Of a stretch of DNA of 64,000 bases, positions 32,583-40,845 are shown piece after piece. The DNA lies in the NCBI GenBank assembly GCA_046351215.1, contig JAXLYX010000016.1, positions 111,844 through 175,843 of the forward strand. Reading direction: 5' to 3'. The stretch's first letter is position 1. Each line of letters begins with the position of its first letter. The position numbers were made by a program, and so were the translations under genes. This stretch comes from JAXLYX01 sp046351215 (GTDB lineage Bacteria > Myxococcota_A > Polyangia > Polyangiales > Houyiibacteriaceae). A model generated the notes under the pieces. That model was not told the DNA's origin. It worked only from the letters and a program-made list of their open reading frames with translations, and made no database searches.

Positions 32583-34873
32583 GCGGCGCCGAGCATCCAT
32601 TCCTGAAGCAGATCCGCGAGGCGATCCGCAAGGGGAACCTCTCCGCCTCGCAGCGCCGCGATTTCGAGAAGTTCCGCGCCAATCCGGAGAAGTGCCCGGA
32701 GGGATCCCCGGCGCGCGAGCAGGCGGATGCGCTCGCCGCGGAGATCGCGAAGCTCCCGGCGCCCGAGGCGCCGCGACCGGTCGCGCCCCAGCCTCAGCCC
32801 ATGCGCGGAGGCTTCGGTGGTCCGCGGGGTCGCGGGGGACCCGCGCCGGGCCGCGGCCCGATGTATGGCGCGCGCGAGCCGGCGCCGCGGCCATCGTCAC
32901 CCCAGCGAGGCGCGTCGGCGGCCGTGCTCGGCGAGGCGTTCCACAATCCCTACACGTTCCTCCCGTTTGGCAAGCCGCGCCGCATGCCGCCCACGCCCCT
33001 GACGATCGACGAGGTCGAGAAGGATCGGATCACGGGCCTCGTCGAGCTCGAGCTCGAGACGCTCTCGCCGCTGCTCACCTGCGACCCCGAGCCCATCGAG
33101 GAGAAGAACGGTCATCGGACCTATCGCGTGCTCTCGAGTGGCGCCGACGTGATCGTTCCCGCCACCGGTGTGCGTGGCGCGCTCCGTACGCTGATGACGA
33201 TCCTGACGGGCGGGACGCTGGGCTACGCCGACGAGCTCGCGTGGCTCTGCCAGGGGCGGGACACGGCGCTCGGGCCGCGATCGGAGAAGGCGCCGAATCC
33301 GGCGATCCCGAAGAATTGCTTCTTGGCGGAGGTGCTGGAGCCCGGAAGCGATCGACGCTCGGGGCGCGTGCGAGTCGCGCGCGCGAGCCTGGTGAAGGCG
33401 GCGCCCGATGGGCGCAACGACCGTTACATGTCCGATCGACCCAAGAACGGACAGCGGCAACCGAAGCTCTTCTGTGGCACCGACGGCCAACCCACGAAGC
33501 GCGCGAGCGATCAGACGCCCCATCGCCTCAAGCTCTCGGGGCGGCCCGTGCAGCCGAAGGGGAAGCGTGAAGGCTACTTCGAAGGGGGCACCGAGCTCCA
33601 GCTCGGTCCCGAGCTCTGGGCGGCCTACCTCGGTCGACATCGTCATGCCGAGTTCCCGAGCCTCGAGCGCGGCGATCTCGTGTGGCTCGAGCCCGCGGAC
33701 CTCGACGCCGCCGAGCTCCGCGAGGCTCGCGACGTCAAATCGATCCAGTGGGCCCGTTGGGGCCGGCGGGGCGAACGACTCCTCGACGTGCTCGCGCAGC
33801 GGCACGCGGAGGTCGTGCCCGACGCGCTGCGGGACGATGGCCTCGTGGACGAAGTCACGAACCTCTTCGGTCAGGTTCCGGTTACCGCGGGGGCGGCGAA
33901 GGCCTTCGCCGCCCGGATCCGTCCCGAGAACCTCGTGTTCGAGGATGCGATCCCGAACGTGGATCGCGTCACGCTGGCGCCTCTCGCCCCGCCCCATCTC
34001 GGATGCGCCGCGTTCTATCGGGAGTCCCGGAACGCGTCGGAGGTGGACACGCGCAGCGGTCGCATGCGCGGCTACAAGGTGTATCGGACGACGAGGGAAC
34101 GGGGCGTGCTCGCGCCCTGGCTCTTCACGACACAGGGGGTCTACGGCAGGAACGGGGAGCTCGACGGCGCGCCCCAGAAGAAGGTGAACAAGACCTGCGA
34201 CCTCCTCCGCGAGGGTCAGGTCGGTCGACTCCGGATCTCCTTCCGCGCGCTGTCGCGGCGCGAGCTCGCCCTGCTCCTCCTCGCCTGCTCCGTCGATTGG
34301 CGGCTCGGCGGGGGAAAGCCGCTCGGACTCGGGGCGTGTCGTCCGCGACGAGTCACGGTGACCGACGAGCTCGGTGCCGTCCTCCACACCCTCGAGCGCT
34401 CGGACGAAATGCCGATCGCGCTTCCCGACGAGCTCGCCCGCGAGGTCGCCGAGCTGGGGGCCCGTGTCGAGGCGTGGCAGAAGTCGCAGCTTCCGGTGGA
34501 ACGCTTGCGGTATCCCCGCGCCCTGGATCAGAACGAGCGTGCCACGCAGCGGGGAGGGCACGTCTGGTTCGCCCGACACGCATCGCCGAAGAAGGCCGAA
34601 CGTGGAGGCGACAGTCCTCGGGGACTCGAGGGGATCCACCTCCGAGGCGACCTCCGGAGCCGGGCGGCAGCGGAAGCGATCGAAGGCCAGATCCTGCCGG
34701 CATTCGACCCCTCGGATCCCCTCGGGGACGTCCTCTACGGCTACGACGTGCAGCTCGTGGACCCCGAACAGAGTCGCGACCGCCGCACGTACTACGCCCG
34801 GTCGGAGTCGCGTCCGCCCCGCTCCGGATCCGCGCCTGCGCAGGACGCCGCACCCCCCCGAAAAAAATCGTGA
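32579..34873 (+). CDS. TIGR03986-type CRISPR RAMP protein with Gly/Arg/Pro-rich N-terminal linker
   Basis: This 764-aa protein has HNPYTFLPF at 122-130 followed by ITGLVELELETLSPLLT, the hallmark of the TIGR03986 family of type III RAMP proteins. VIVPATGVRGALRTLM and GGGKPLGLGACRPRRV are further RAMP motifs. Residues 1-60 are helical and charged, and about 65-115 form a low-complexity Gly/Arg/Pro linker with RGG-type elements (MRGGFGGPRGRGG), which often binds RNA. The helical N-terminus could stand in for a missing small subunit (Cas11); no separate cas11 gene is present. It is the last gene of the effector operon and ends next to runs of seven C and seven A. Confidence 0.82.
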   Translation: MSGAEHPFLKQIREAIRKGNLSASQRRDFEKFRANPEKCPEGSPAREQADALAAEIAKLPAPEAPRPVAPQPQPMRGGFGGPRGRGGPAPGRGPMYGAREPAPRPSSPQRGASAAVLGEAFHNPYTFLPFGKPRRMPPTPLTIDEVEKDRITGLVELELETLSPLLTCDPEPIEEKNGHRTYRVLSSGADVIVPATGVRGALRTLMTILTGGTLGYADELAWLCQGRDTALGPRSEKAPNPAIPKNCFLAEVLEPGSDRRSGRVRVARASLVKAAPDGRNDRYMSDRPKNGQRQPKLFCGTDGQPTKRASDQTPHRLKLSGRPVQPKGKREGYFEGGTELQLGPELWAAYLGRHRHAEFPSLERGDLVWLEPADLDAAELREARDVKSIQWARWGRRGERLLDVLAQRHAEVVPDALRDDGLVDEVTNLFGQVPVTAGAAKAFAARIRPENLVFEDAIPNVDRVTLAPLAPPHLGCAAFYRESRNASEVDTRSGRMRGYKVYRTTRERGVLAPWLFTTQGVYGRNGELDGAPQKKVNKTCDLLREGQVGRLRISFRALSRRELALLLLACSVDWRLGGGKPLGLGACRPRRVTVTDELGAVLHTLERSDEMPIALPDELAREVAELGARVEAWQKSQLPVERLRYPRALDQNERATQRGGHVWFARHASPKKAERGGDSPRGLEGIHLRGDLRSRAAAEAIEGQILPAFDPSDPLGDVLYGYDVQLVDPEQSRDRRTYYARSESRPPRSGSAPAQDAAPPRKKS

Positions 34874-34881
34874 TCACCCAC

Positions 34882-34910
34882 GTCAGATCCCTCCCTCCCG
34901 CACCGTCGAG
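34882..34910 (+). promoter_or_regulatory. ECF-type promoter motif 4 (GTCAGAT-N16-GTCGAG) of the csx1 operon
   Basis: GTCAGAT (34882-34888), 16 bases, GTCGAG (34905-34910) with a CGTC -10; the ATG at 34916 lies 11 bases after the GTCG, as at motifs 1 and 2. It starts only eight bases after the stop of the effector operon. Confidence 0.6.
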
Positions 34911-34915
34911 AGGGC

Positions 34916-35242
34916 ATGGACAATCATTTCGACCCCTCGCAGCACGGCGCCGACTCCGACGACTTCTTCGCGAAGCTCGGAAAGGTCGTCCGATACATCC
35001 CCTTCGCCCGGGACATCGTCGCGATGTACTTCTCGATGATGGACGACGCGACGCCGATCTGGGTCAAGCTCCAGATCGCGGCCGCCATCGCGTACTTCGT
35101 GATGCCGCTCGACGCGATCCCCGACCTGATGCCCATCGTCGGCTACGGAGACGATGCGGCTGTCGTGACGGCGGCCCTCGGGATGGTCAGCACGCACGTG
35201 ACGCGGGAGCACTACCGGCAGGCGGACGCGTGGCTCTCGTGA
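34916..35242 (+). CDS. DUF1232 (YkvA-like) small membrane protein
   Basis: This 108-aa protein carries the DUF1232 core: IAAAIAYFVMPLDAIPDLMP followed by IVGYGDDAAV, matching the family pattern Y-x-x-x-P-x-D-x-I-P-D-x-x-P-x-x-G-x-x-D-D. DUF1232 proteins are small and membrane-associated, of unknown biochemical role. The ATG at 34916 is supported by the ECF-type promoter 11 bases upstream. It heads a run of closely spaced genes ending in csx1 (gaps of 40 bases, overlap, overlap, 11 bases), so it is probably co-transcribed with csx1. Being a small membrane protein under the same promoter type as two DUF697-like proteins is suggestive. Confidence 0.8.
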   Translation: MDNHFDPSQHGADSDDFFAKLGKVVRYIPFARDIVAMYFSMMDDATPIWVKLQIAAAIAYFVMPLDAIPDLMPIVGYGDDAAVVTAALGMVSTHVTREHYRQADAWLS

Positions 35243-35282
35243 GCTGCTGTCTCGCCGGTGGTCCTCCCGCGGGGAGGTCCTC

Positions 35283-36026
35283 GTGAGCACCGCGAACCGC
35301 TGGGTCGTCGTCACCGGAGCCGCTGGCGGCATGGGTCGAGCGGTGGTCGCCCGGTGCCTCGCCGACGGGTATTCGGTGCTCGCGAGCGATCGCAGCGCCC
35401 AGTCGCTCGAGTCGGTGCTCACGGCGTCGGCCACCCTGCGGCTCGTGCCCTGCGAGCTCGCATCCGCCGACTGCGGCGACGCGCTCCGGGCCGCGCTCGA
35501 GGACGCGATCGGCGAGGGGAAGCTCCACGGTCTCGTGCACCTCGCTGGCATCTCGCACGGCGACGATCTCGAGCACATCGGCGACGACGCCTGGCAGCTC
35601 TCGATGGACGTGAACGTCACGGCCGCGATGCGCATCTCGCGGGCCCTGGTCCCCGCGATGCGCGCCGGCGGCGGTGGCTCCATCGTGCATGTCGCATCTC
35701 CCGTCGCGATCCTGGGAGCGCGCAAGGTGAGCTATTCGGCCTCCAAGGCCGCCATGCTCGGCCTCAACGCGGCGATGGCGCGCGCCCTCGGACGTGATGG
35801 CATCCGCGTCAACGCGCTGCTCCCTGGTCCGACGCTCACCAAGATGACGCACGACTGGGACGAGGCGAAGCAGAGGAAGATCGCGAGCGGGACCTTCCTC
35901 GGTCGGCTGTGCCGGCCGGAGGAGATCGCCGGCGCGATCGCGTTCCTGCTCGGTCCCGACAGCTCGTTCGTCACGGGGGCGGTGCTGGACGTCACGGGCG
36001 GTTCGTTGCTCGGAGCGCACGGATGA
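35283..36026 (+). CDS. Short-chain dehydrogenase/reductase
   Basis: This 247-aa classical SDR has the NAD(P)-binding TGAAGGMG near the N-terminus, a serine-containing strand (GGSIVHVASPVA), the catalytic YSASK, and the C-terminal GAVLDVTGGSLLG. The fold is oxidoreductase; the substrate is unknown. The GTG at 35283 has GGGGAGG just upstream. It overlaps the next gene (ATGA at 36023-36026), a Gfo/Idh oxidoreductase. Finding two NAD(P)-dependent enzymes inside an operon that ends in csx1 is unusual; they may be cargo or may act on a nucleotide cofactor, for which there is no direct evidence. Confidence 0.85.
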   Translation: MSTANRWVVVTGAAGGMGRAVVARCLADGYSVLASDRSAQSLESVLTASATLRLVPCELASADCGDALRAALEDAIGEGKLHGLVHLAGISHGDDLEHIGDDAWQLSMDVNVTAAMRISRALVPAMRAGGGGSIVHVASPVAILGARKVSYSASKAAMLGLNAAMARALGRDGIRVNALLPGPTLTKMTHDWDEAKQRKIASGTFLGRLCRPEEIAGAIAFLLGPDSSFVTGAVLDVTGGSLLGAHG

Positions 36027-37039
36027 ACACTCCGCTGCGCGTCGGCATCGTGGGCCTCAACAACCAGGGGCGCGATCACGTGGAGGCTTCCCTGCACGCC
36101 CGCGGCGTCACGCTGACTGCGATCTGCGATCGCGAGCCGTCGCTGCTCGCCGATGTCCGTTCCAGGCTCGGGCCAAGGGACGACATCGCTTCGTTCGAGG
36201 ATTTCGAGGCGCTCTTCGCCTCGGGAACGATCGACGCCGCGATCGTCGCCTTGCCGCATCACGTCCATCCCGCGGTGGTCGAGGCGGCCGGGCGCCACGG
36301 CATCCATCTGCTCAAGGAGAAGCCCCTCGGGCGTTCGTTGCGCGAGGGCCTCTCGATGGCGGCGACCATGCGCCGGGCCGGTCTCGTGATGCACACCGGA
36401 GTCCAGCGACGGCATCATCCGACGTACGTCGCGATGAAGGAGGCCCTTGCGGGACGAATCGTCCGAAGCGGTCGCGTCGAGCTCTGGGTGCAGGGCGGCT
36501 CACGCTCCGCGCGCCCGGCGTCCCCGGAAGTGTGGCGCGCCGACTTCGACAAGGCGGGCGGGGGAGTCCTGATCGACCTCGGCTACCACGGCATCGATCT
36601 GGCCCAATTCCTCTTCGGGCCGCTCGAGCTCCTCGCGTGCTCGCTCTGGGGCGAAGCGGGACCGACCCCCGAGCGCACCGTCGAGAGCCAGGCGAGCGTC
36701 TGGGCGCTGGCGGGTCGCACGTGGCTGAGCTTCGACTTCGCGCGTGCGGCGGAGAAGCGGGAACGCATCGAGCTCGACGTCGACGACGAGCGATGGATCG
36801 CGGATCGCGCTCGCTTCGTCCGAGTGCATCCCGACGGGCGCGAGGAGGTCGTCGCGACCGCGGGAACCTCCTGGAGCGAGGCCTCGGTGCGGCAGCTCGA
36901 GAGCTTCGCCGAAGCGGTACGAACGGGCCGGGCGTCCGTGGAGACCCTCGACGATCAGCTACCGGTGCTCCGTTTCCTCGGGCGGTGCTACGGCATGCAG
37001 GCGCTCGAAGCGTTCGACGGCGCGGGGGAGGTCGGCTGA
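36023..37039 (+). CDS. Gfo/Idh/MocA-family oxidoreductase
   Basis: This 338-aa protein has an N-terminal Rossmann fold (LRVGIVGLNNQGRDH) and the EKPLG motif (LLKEKPLGRSL, about residue 100) of the Gfo/Idh/MocA family. In the C-terminal domain GGGVLIDLGYHGIDLAQFL provides the usual catalytic His region. Members oxidise or reduce sugars and related polyols with NAD(P). It is translationally coupled to the SDR gene before it and to the TPR gene after it (TGATG at 37037-37041). The substrate is unknown; the placement in a CRISPR operon is the notable point. Confidence 0.85.
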   Translation: MNTPLRVGIVGLNNQGRDHVEASLHARGVTLTAICDREPSLLADVRSRLGPRDDIASFEDFEALFASGTIDAAIVALPHHVHPAVVEAAGRHGIHLLKEKPLGRSLREGLSMAATMRRAGLVMHTGVQRRHHPTYVAMKEALAGRIVRSGRVELWVQGGSRSARPASPEVWRADFDKAGGGVLIDLGYHGIDLAQFLFGPLELLACSLWGEAGPTPERTVESQASVWALAGRTWLSFDFARAAEKRERIELDVDDERWIADRARFVRVHPDGREEVVATAGTSWSEASVRQLESFAEAVRTGRASVETLDDQLPVLRFLGRCYGMQALEAFDGAGEVG

Positions 37040-38148
37040 TGGGCGACGTCGAAGCGCTGCTCGAGGCCGTGCGCCGGCGTGCGCTCGTCGAGCGCCCGGC
37101 CGCCCTGCAGGAGCTCGCGGCCCTCGTCGAACGAGGGACCCTCGGTGCCGAGGCGCGCACCCTCCTCGCGCGATGGCTCGTCGACGACGGTCGCGTCGCG
37201 GAGGCCCGTCACGTGCTCGGCGTGCTCGAAACGGAAGACATCGTCGCGGCCCGCATCGAGCGGGTGTTCCTCGCCTATCGACTCGGCGAGACCGTCGCGA
37301 CCGACGAAATCACGGAGCTCGATCGCCTGGTCGACGATCGTCCGCTCGGCGATCGCGCGCGGCTCTCGCTGGCCGTCGGCAAGCTCGCGAGCGACGCCGG
37401 GGATCTCGAGTCCGCACGGGCTTGGCTCCTCTCCGCTCTGTACGCAGGGCGGCGCAGCGCCGACGACGAGCTCGTGGCGGCAGCCTACGGCGCGCTCGGA
37501 GAGGTGCTCTACCTCGGAGGCCGGCCGAGCGCCGCGATCGACGCGTTCTCCCTCGATCAGGCGCTCCTGCCGCGGGGCTCCGGCGAGCGGGAGCGTCTGG
37601 TCACCTACCGTGCCCACGCGTTCCGGGCCTCGGGCCAGCTCGAGGTCGCGCGCAGCCTCTACCACGAGGCGCGGACCCTGGCCTCGTTGCGCGGCGCTCG
37701 CCCCGATTGGGCCTTGCGGGGTCTCGTCTGGTGTTCCGCGCGAGAGGCCCTCGCGCTTCCGGGCATGTCGCAGGGCGTTCGGGACGCGATGGGGCGTCTC
37801 GAGTCGCTCGACGATGCGGACGCTCACTGCCTCGCCCACGCCCGGGCAGCGCTCGCGATCGTCGCGCGCGCGGAAGGTGACGATGGTCGTGCGTCGGAGC
37901 TCGTCCGACTGGCGTCGGAGGGCTTCCGGGACGCCGGCTATGCGGTCGAGGCGGGGACGATCGAGGGGCGCGCGAGCGAGGTCCGCGTGCATCCGCGTCC
38001 CCGTGAGCTGCATGTGGACGCGTGCGATCGGGGCTGGCTCGCGGAGCCCTTGGAATCGCGAATCGATTCCCTCGCGCGGGCGGCGACTGCCGTCCGCGGA
38101 GGCCGCGACGTCGCGGCGCTCGACGCGTACGCGGCGGCATTCTTCTGA
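37039..38148 (+). CDS. TPR-like helical protein in the csx1 operon
   Basis: This 369-aa protein is mostly alpha-helical with TPR-type units (for example GDLESARAWLLSALYAGR, YLGGRPSAAIDAFSLDQALL, SGQLEVARSLYHEARTL). No catalytic motif is recognised. The start ATG overlaps the stop of the oxidoreductase gene and csx1 begins 11 bases after its stop, so it probably belongs to the same transcript. It may be an adaptor for Csx1 or for the upstream enzymes. TPR-like proteins occur at three other points in this locus (19421, the C-terminal part of 14863, and the C-terminal part of 42648), which hints at protein-protein assembly as a theme. Confidence 0.65.
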   Translation: MGDVEALLEAVRRRALVERPAALQELAALVERGTLGAEARTLLARWLVDDGRVAEARHVLGVLETEDIVAARIERVFLAYRLGETVATDEITELDRLVDDRPLGDRARLSLAVGKLASDAGDLESARAWLLSALYAGRRSADDELVAAAYGALGEVLYLGGRPSAAIDAFSLDQALLPRGSGERERLVTYRAHAFRASGQLEVARSLYHEARTLASLRGARPDWALRGLVWCSAREALALPGMSQGVRDAMGRLESLDDADAHCLAHARAALAIVARAEGDDGRASELVRLASEGFRDAGYAVEAGTIEGRASEVRVHPRPRELHVDACDRGWLAEPLESRIDSLARAATAVRGGRDVAALDAYAAAFF

Positions 38149-38159
38149 AAAGGTGGCGG

Positions 38160-39629
38160 ATGGAAGAGCGATCGTATCGGAAGCTCGTGGCACTCCTCGG
38201 ACGGGGGAATCCGAAGGATTTCGGAGAGGATCGCTACGATCGCGTACGGTACGTATTTCGCGACCCCGCGCGGATCAGCCGGCCGACGCCGCTCGTCCAA
38301 GCCGCGTTGATCGAGCTGGTCGGAGGGTACGACGACGTAGTGCTGATCGGTACCGAGGACGTCCGAAATGCCTGGACCGACGCCAGGCTGCTCGCCCTCC
38401 TCGGCTGTCCATCGCGCTTCCTCGTTCTCCCGTCGGGCGCGGGCGGCTCAGATCTCTGGAAGACGTTCGAGATCCTGTTGCCGGAGCTGCGCGATCTCCC
38501 GAGCTCGACCGGCGAGCGGCCGATCGAGCTCCACGTCGACATCACGCATGGCTTCCGGGCCCAGTCACTGCTCGTGACGAGCGCGCTCACGTTCGCCGCC
38601 TCCGAGTGGCGGCGCCAAGGCCTCGAGCAGGAACCCTCCGTCTTCGTGACGTACGGCGCGTACGAGGCCCGCGAGCCGAACCAGGGGCCGGACGCCATCG
38701 CCCCGATCTGGGACCTCGGCCCCTTGCTCTTCGCAGCCCAGTGGAATTCGGCGATCGATGCGTTCGTACGGCATGGTCGCGCGGACGATTTCGAGGCGCT
38801 CGCAACGCGGATCGCCAACGAACGTCGGGCGGGCCTACCGCCCGATTCCGACTCGGTGGCCTACGCGAGCGCCGACTATCCGAGGCGGCTTGGTCGAGAG
38901 GGGCGCAAGTTCGCCGACGACCTCGCGTGTCTCAGGCTGGAGTCTTTGCAGTCCCACAGCGGTCCAGCGCTTCTCGAGACGCTCGGACCCGACCATGCGG
39001 CGACGCGTTCGAGACTTGAGCGCGACTTTCCTCCCTTGCGCGAGACGCTGTTACACCTGGAGAAACACGTCGCACTCGTTTCCACGAGTGCCCCGTTTTC
39101 GCGTGGGTCCGTTCCGAACTACGTGGCGGTCGCCCAACTCTATTCGCAGACCGAACGATACGCCGAGCTTGCCGCGACCCTGCGCGAAGGGCTGGCGCAC
39201 TACGCTTATCGGGCCATGTGGCATGCCAGCGAGGCTGCCAACGATGCGGACCGTCTCGCAGAGACCATGGGGACCGTCGATGATGTCTTTTCGGCACTCT
39301 CTCGGCGTGCGGAACAACGGACGCCGAACGGAATCGAGCAGGAGAGGCTGGCCCGCGTACTGGGGATGCAGGACTTCGCGCGTCTCTGCGCGCTATGCAA
39401 TCAGGTAAGCCAACTTCGCAACGACGTGCTCCATGCAGGACTGGACCAACGACCTCTGCCTCTCCCGTCGGAGCGGGGGCTAGGCGCGAGGCGACCTGGA
39501 GGACGGGCCAAGCGCAAGGCCCATGCGATTCGTGCGGACCTCGAGAGCATGATCCCATCGGTGGCTTCGATGCTCCATCGTCTTGCGGAGGTCACGAGCC
39601 AGGACTCGATTCCGGGCGGCGCGTCGTGA
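38160..39629 (+). CDS. csx1: Csx1/Csx2-type CARF-HEPN ribonuclease
   Basis: This 489-aa protein has an N-terminal CARF domain (KLVALLGRG at the start, VVLIGTEDVRNAW near 60-72, and HVDITHGFRAQSLL with D127-H130), which binds cyclic oligoadenylate made by Cas10. The C-terminal region is HEPN, with the catalytic R-x4-H motif RNDVLH at 420-425. Csx1-type enzymes cut RNA non-specifically once activated and slow phage growth. The ATG at 38160 has an AGGTGG site 4 bases upstream. It is the last gene of the operon driven from the ECF-type promoter at 34882. The family match is to the TIGR02221/Csx2 branch. Confidence 0.88.
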   Translation: MEERSYRKLVALLGRGNPKDFGEDRYDRVRYVFRDPARISRPTPLVQAALIELVGGYDDVVLIGTEDVRNAWTDARLLALLGCPSRFLVLPSGAGGSDLWKTFEILLPELRDLPSSTGERPIELHVDITHGFRAQSLLVTSALTFAASEWRRQGLEQEPSVFVTYGAYEAREPNQGPDAIAPIWDLGPLLFAAQWNSAIDAFVRHGRADDFEALATRIANERRAGLPPDSDSVAYASADYPRRLGREGRKFADDLACLRLESLQSHSGPALLETLGPDHAATRSRLERDFPPLRETLLHLEKHVALVSTSAPFSRGSVPNYVAVAQLYSQTERYAELAATLREGLAHYAYRAMWHASEAANDADRLAETMGTVDDVFSALSRRAEQRTPNGIEQERLARVLGMQDFARLCALCNQVSQLRNDVLHAGLDQRPLPLPSERGLGARRPGGRAKRKAHAIRADLESMIPSVASMLHRLAEVTSQDSIPGGAS

Positions 39630-39656
39630 CCCTTCTCGCGGACTCGCCCGAGGCGA

Positions 39657-39662
39657 TACCAT
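39657..39662 (+). promoter_or_regulatory. -10 box (TACCAT) of the DUF3800-sigma-Lon operon
   Basis: TACCAT lies seven bases before the ATG at 39670, predicting a leaderless mRNA. It is a vegetative-type promoter, so the sigma factor gene would be made constitutively and not under its own promoter type. Confidence 0.45.
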
Positions 39663-39669
39663 GACGGCG

Positions 39670-40845
39670 ATGACCGACGATCGCGTGGAATGGGAGATCT
39701 TCGTCGACGAGTCCGGGGACTTCGACCGTCCCGACGACGTTCGCGTCGTGGCGGGTGTCGCGTTCGGCGACGTACCCGGCACTCGCTTTCCCTCGCAGCG
39801 GGTTCGCGACGCACTTGCCGAGGCCGCTCCGGGAGTGCCGTGGCCGTTCCACGCGAGCGTGTTCGGTCGACCGAGCGGGCGTGCGTGGGCTCTCGGCCGA
39901 GCGAGTCGCCAGGGCGCGCTGCCGCCCGAGGTCGCCGAGCTCGCGCGCGACGTCTCCCGAGTGATCGAGGGGTCGGACGACCACTGGGCAAGGGCCCTGT
40001 CCGAGGCAGTCTCCCTCCCGCGACGGGAGCCCGACTACGCCACGATGGCCGGCGTCGACCGCTGGCTCGAAATCCGTCATCCCGAACTGGCGGCTCGCTT
40101 GCGCCATCGCTGCGGTCAGGATCGGGAGGGGATCGCGCGCGTGTTGCGCACGGCGGTCGAAGGCCTTCCGGAGGGACGCGCGGTGGTCTTCATAGGCGCG
40201 TTCCTCCTTGGCTCGGGGCCGTCCGCACCGGCGCCGGACGAGGCGGCGCGCTCGGTCCCCCGGGACGACTACCTCGCGGCGCTGGGAGCCTTCCTCGAGC
40301 GAGCCGTGCTCTCGCTCCGGTCCAGCCGGGGGGCCTCGCACCGCGTGCACCTGCATGTGGCTCGACGCGGCGTCGTGCGACCTGGCTACGGTCGTACGCC
40401 CCTGACCGTGGCCGATGTCGGCGCTCGGGCGCGCGAAGCTCTGTCGTATCCCCACCTTCCATCTTCGGGTCTCGGGGACGCACGGCTCCGGATCGTCGTC
40501 GACGACGTCCGATCGATCGACTCCGCGGCACACCCGGGGCTCGTCCTCGCAGACTTCGCAGCGAACACCGTCTACAGAGGCCTGCGCGCGATGGGCCACG
40601 GCCACGCGGGGTATGACGAGGTCGCCTCGGAGCTCGAACGTGCCCTCGGCATTCCCATCCGACGCGTGCCGGACGCGTGGCCCGACGCCGGTTCCCTCTC
40701 GACCATGGCCTCCGCGGGCGCATCACGCGAGCATCTCCGTCGGTGTCTCGCCGAAGGTCGGGCGCTCCCGCTTCCAGACGGCCTCGTCCGGTGGGACGCC
40801 GACCAGGTCGGGAGCTGGATGCATGCCATCTGGGGGACGACATGA
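39670..40845 (+). CDS. DUF3800-like protein, first gene of the sigma/Lon operon
   Basis: This 391-aa protein begins EWEIFVDESGDFDRP, the conserved N-terminal Asp-Glu-Ser-Gly of DUF3800, and has GLVLADFAANTVYRGLRAMG near residue 300, the matching C-terminal Asp region, so the RNase H-like site appears complete. It is longer than most family members because of an insert of about 150 residues. The ATG at 39670 fits the -10 box seven bases upstream. Its stop overlaps the sigma factor start (ATGA at 40842-40845), so the two are coupled. DUF3800 proteins are commonly encoded near defence genes; a nuclease role is likely but unproven. Confidence 0.65.
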   Translation: MTDDRVEWEIFVDESGDFDRPDDVRVVAGVAFGDVPGTRFPSQRVRDALAEAAPGVPWPFHASVFGRPSGRAWALGRASRQGALPPEVAELARDVSRVIEGSDDHWARALSEAVSLPRREPDYATMAGVDRWLEIRHPELAARLRHRCGQDREGIARVLRTAVEGLPEGRAVVFIGAFLLGSGPSAPAPDEAARSVPRDDYLAALGAFLERAVLSLRSSRGASHRVHLHVARRGVVRPGYGRTPLTVADVGARAREALSYPHLPSSGLGDARLRIVVDDVRSIDSAAHPGLVLADFAANTVYRGLRAMGHGHAGYDEVASELERALGIPIRRVPDAWPDAGSLSTMASAGASREHLRRCLAEGRALPLPDGLVRWDADQVGSWMHAIWGTT

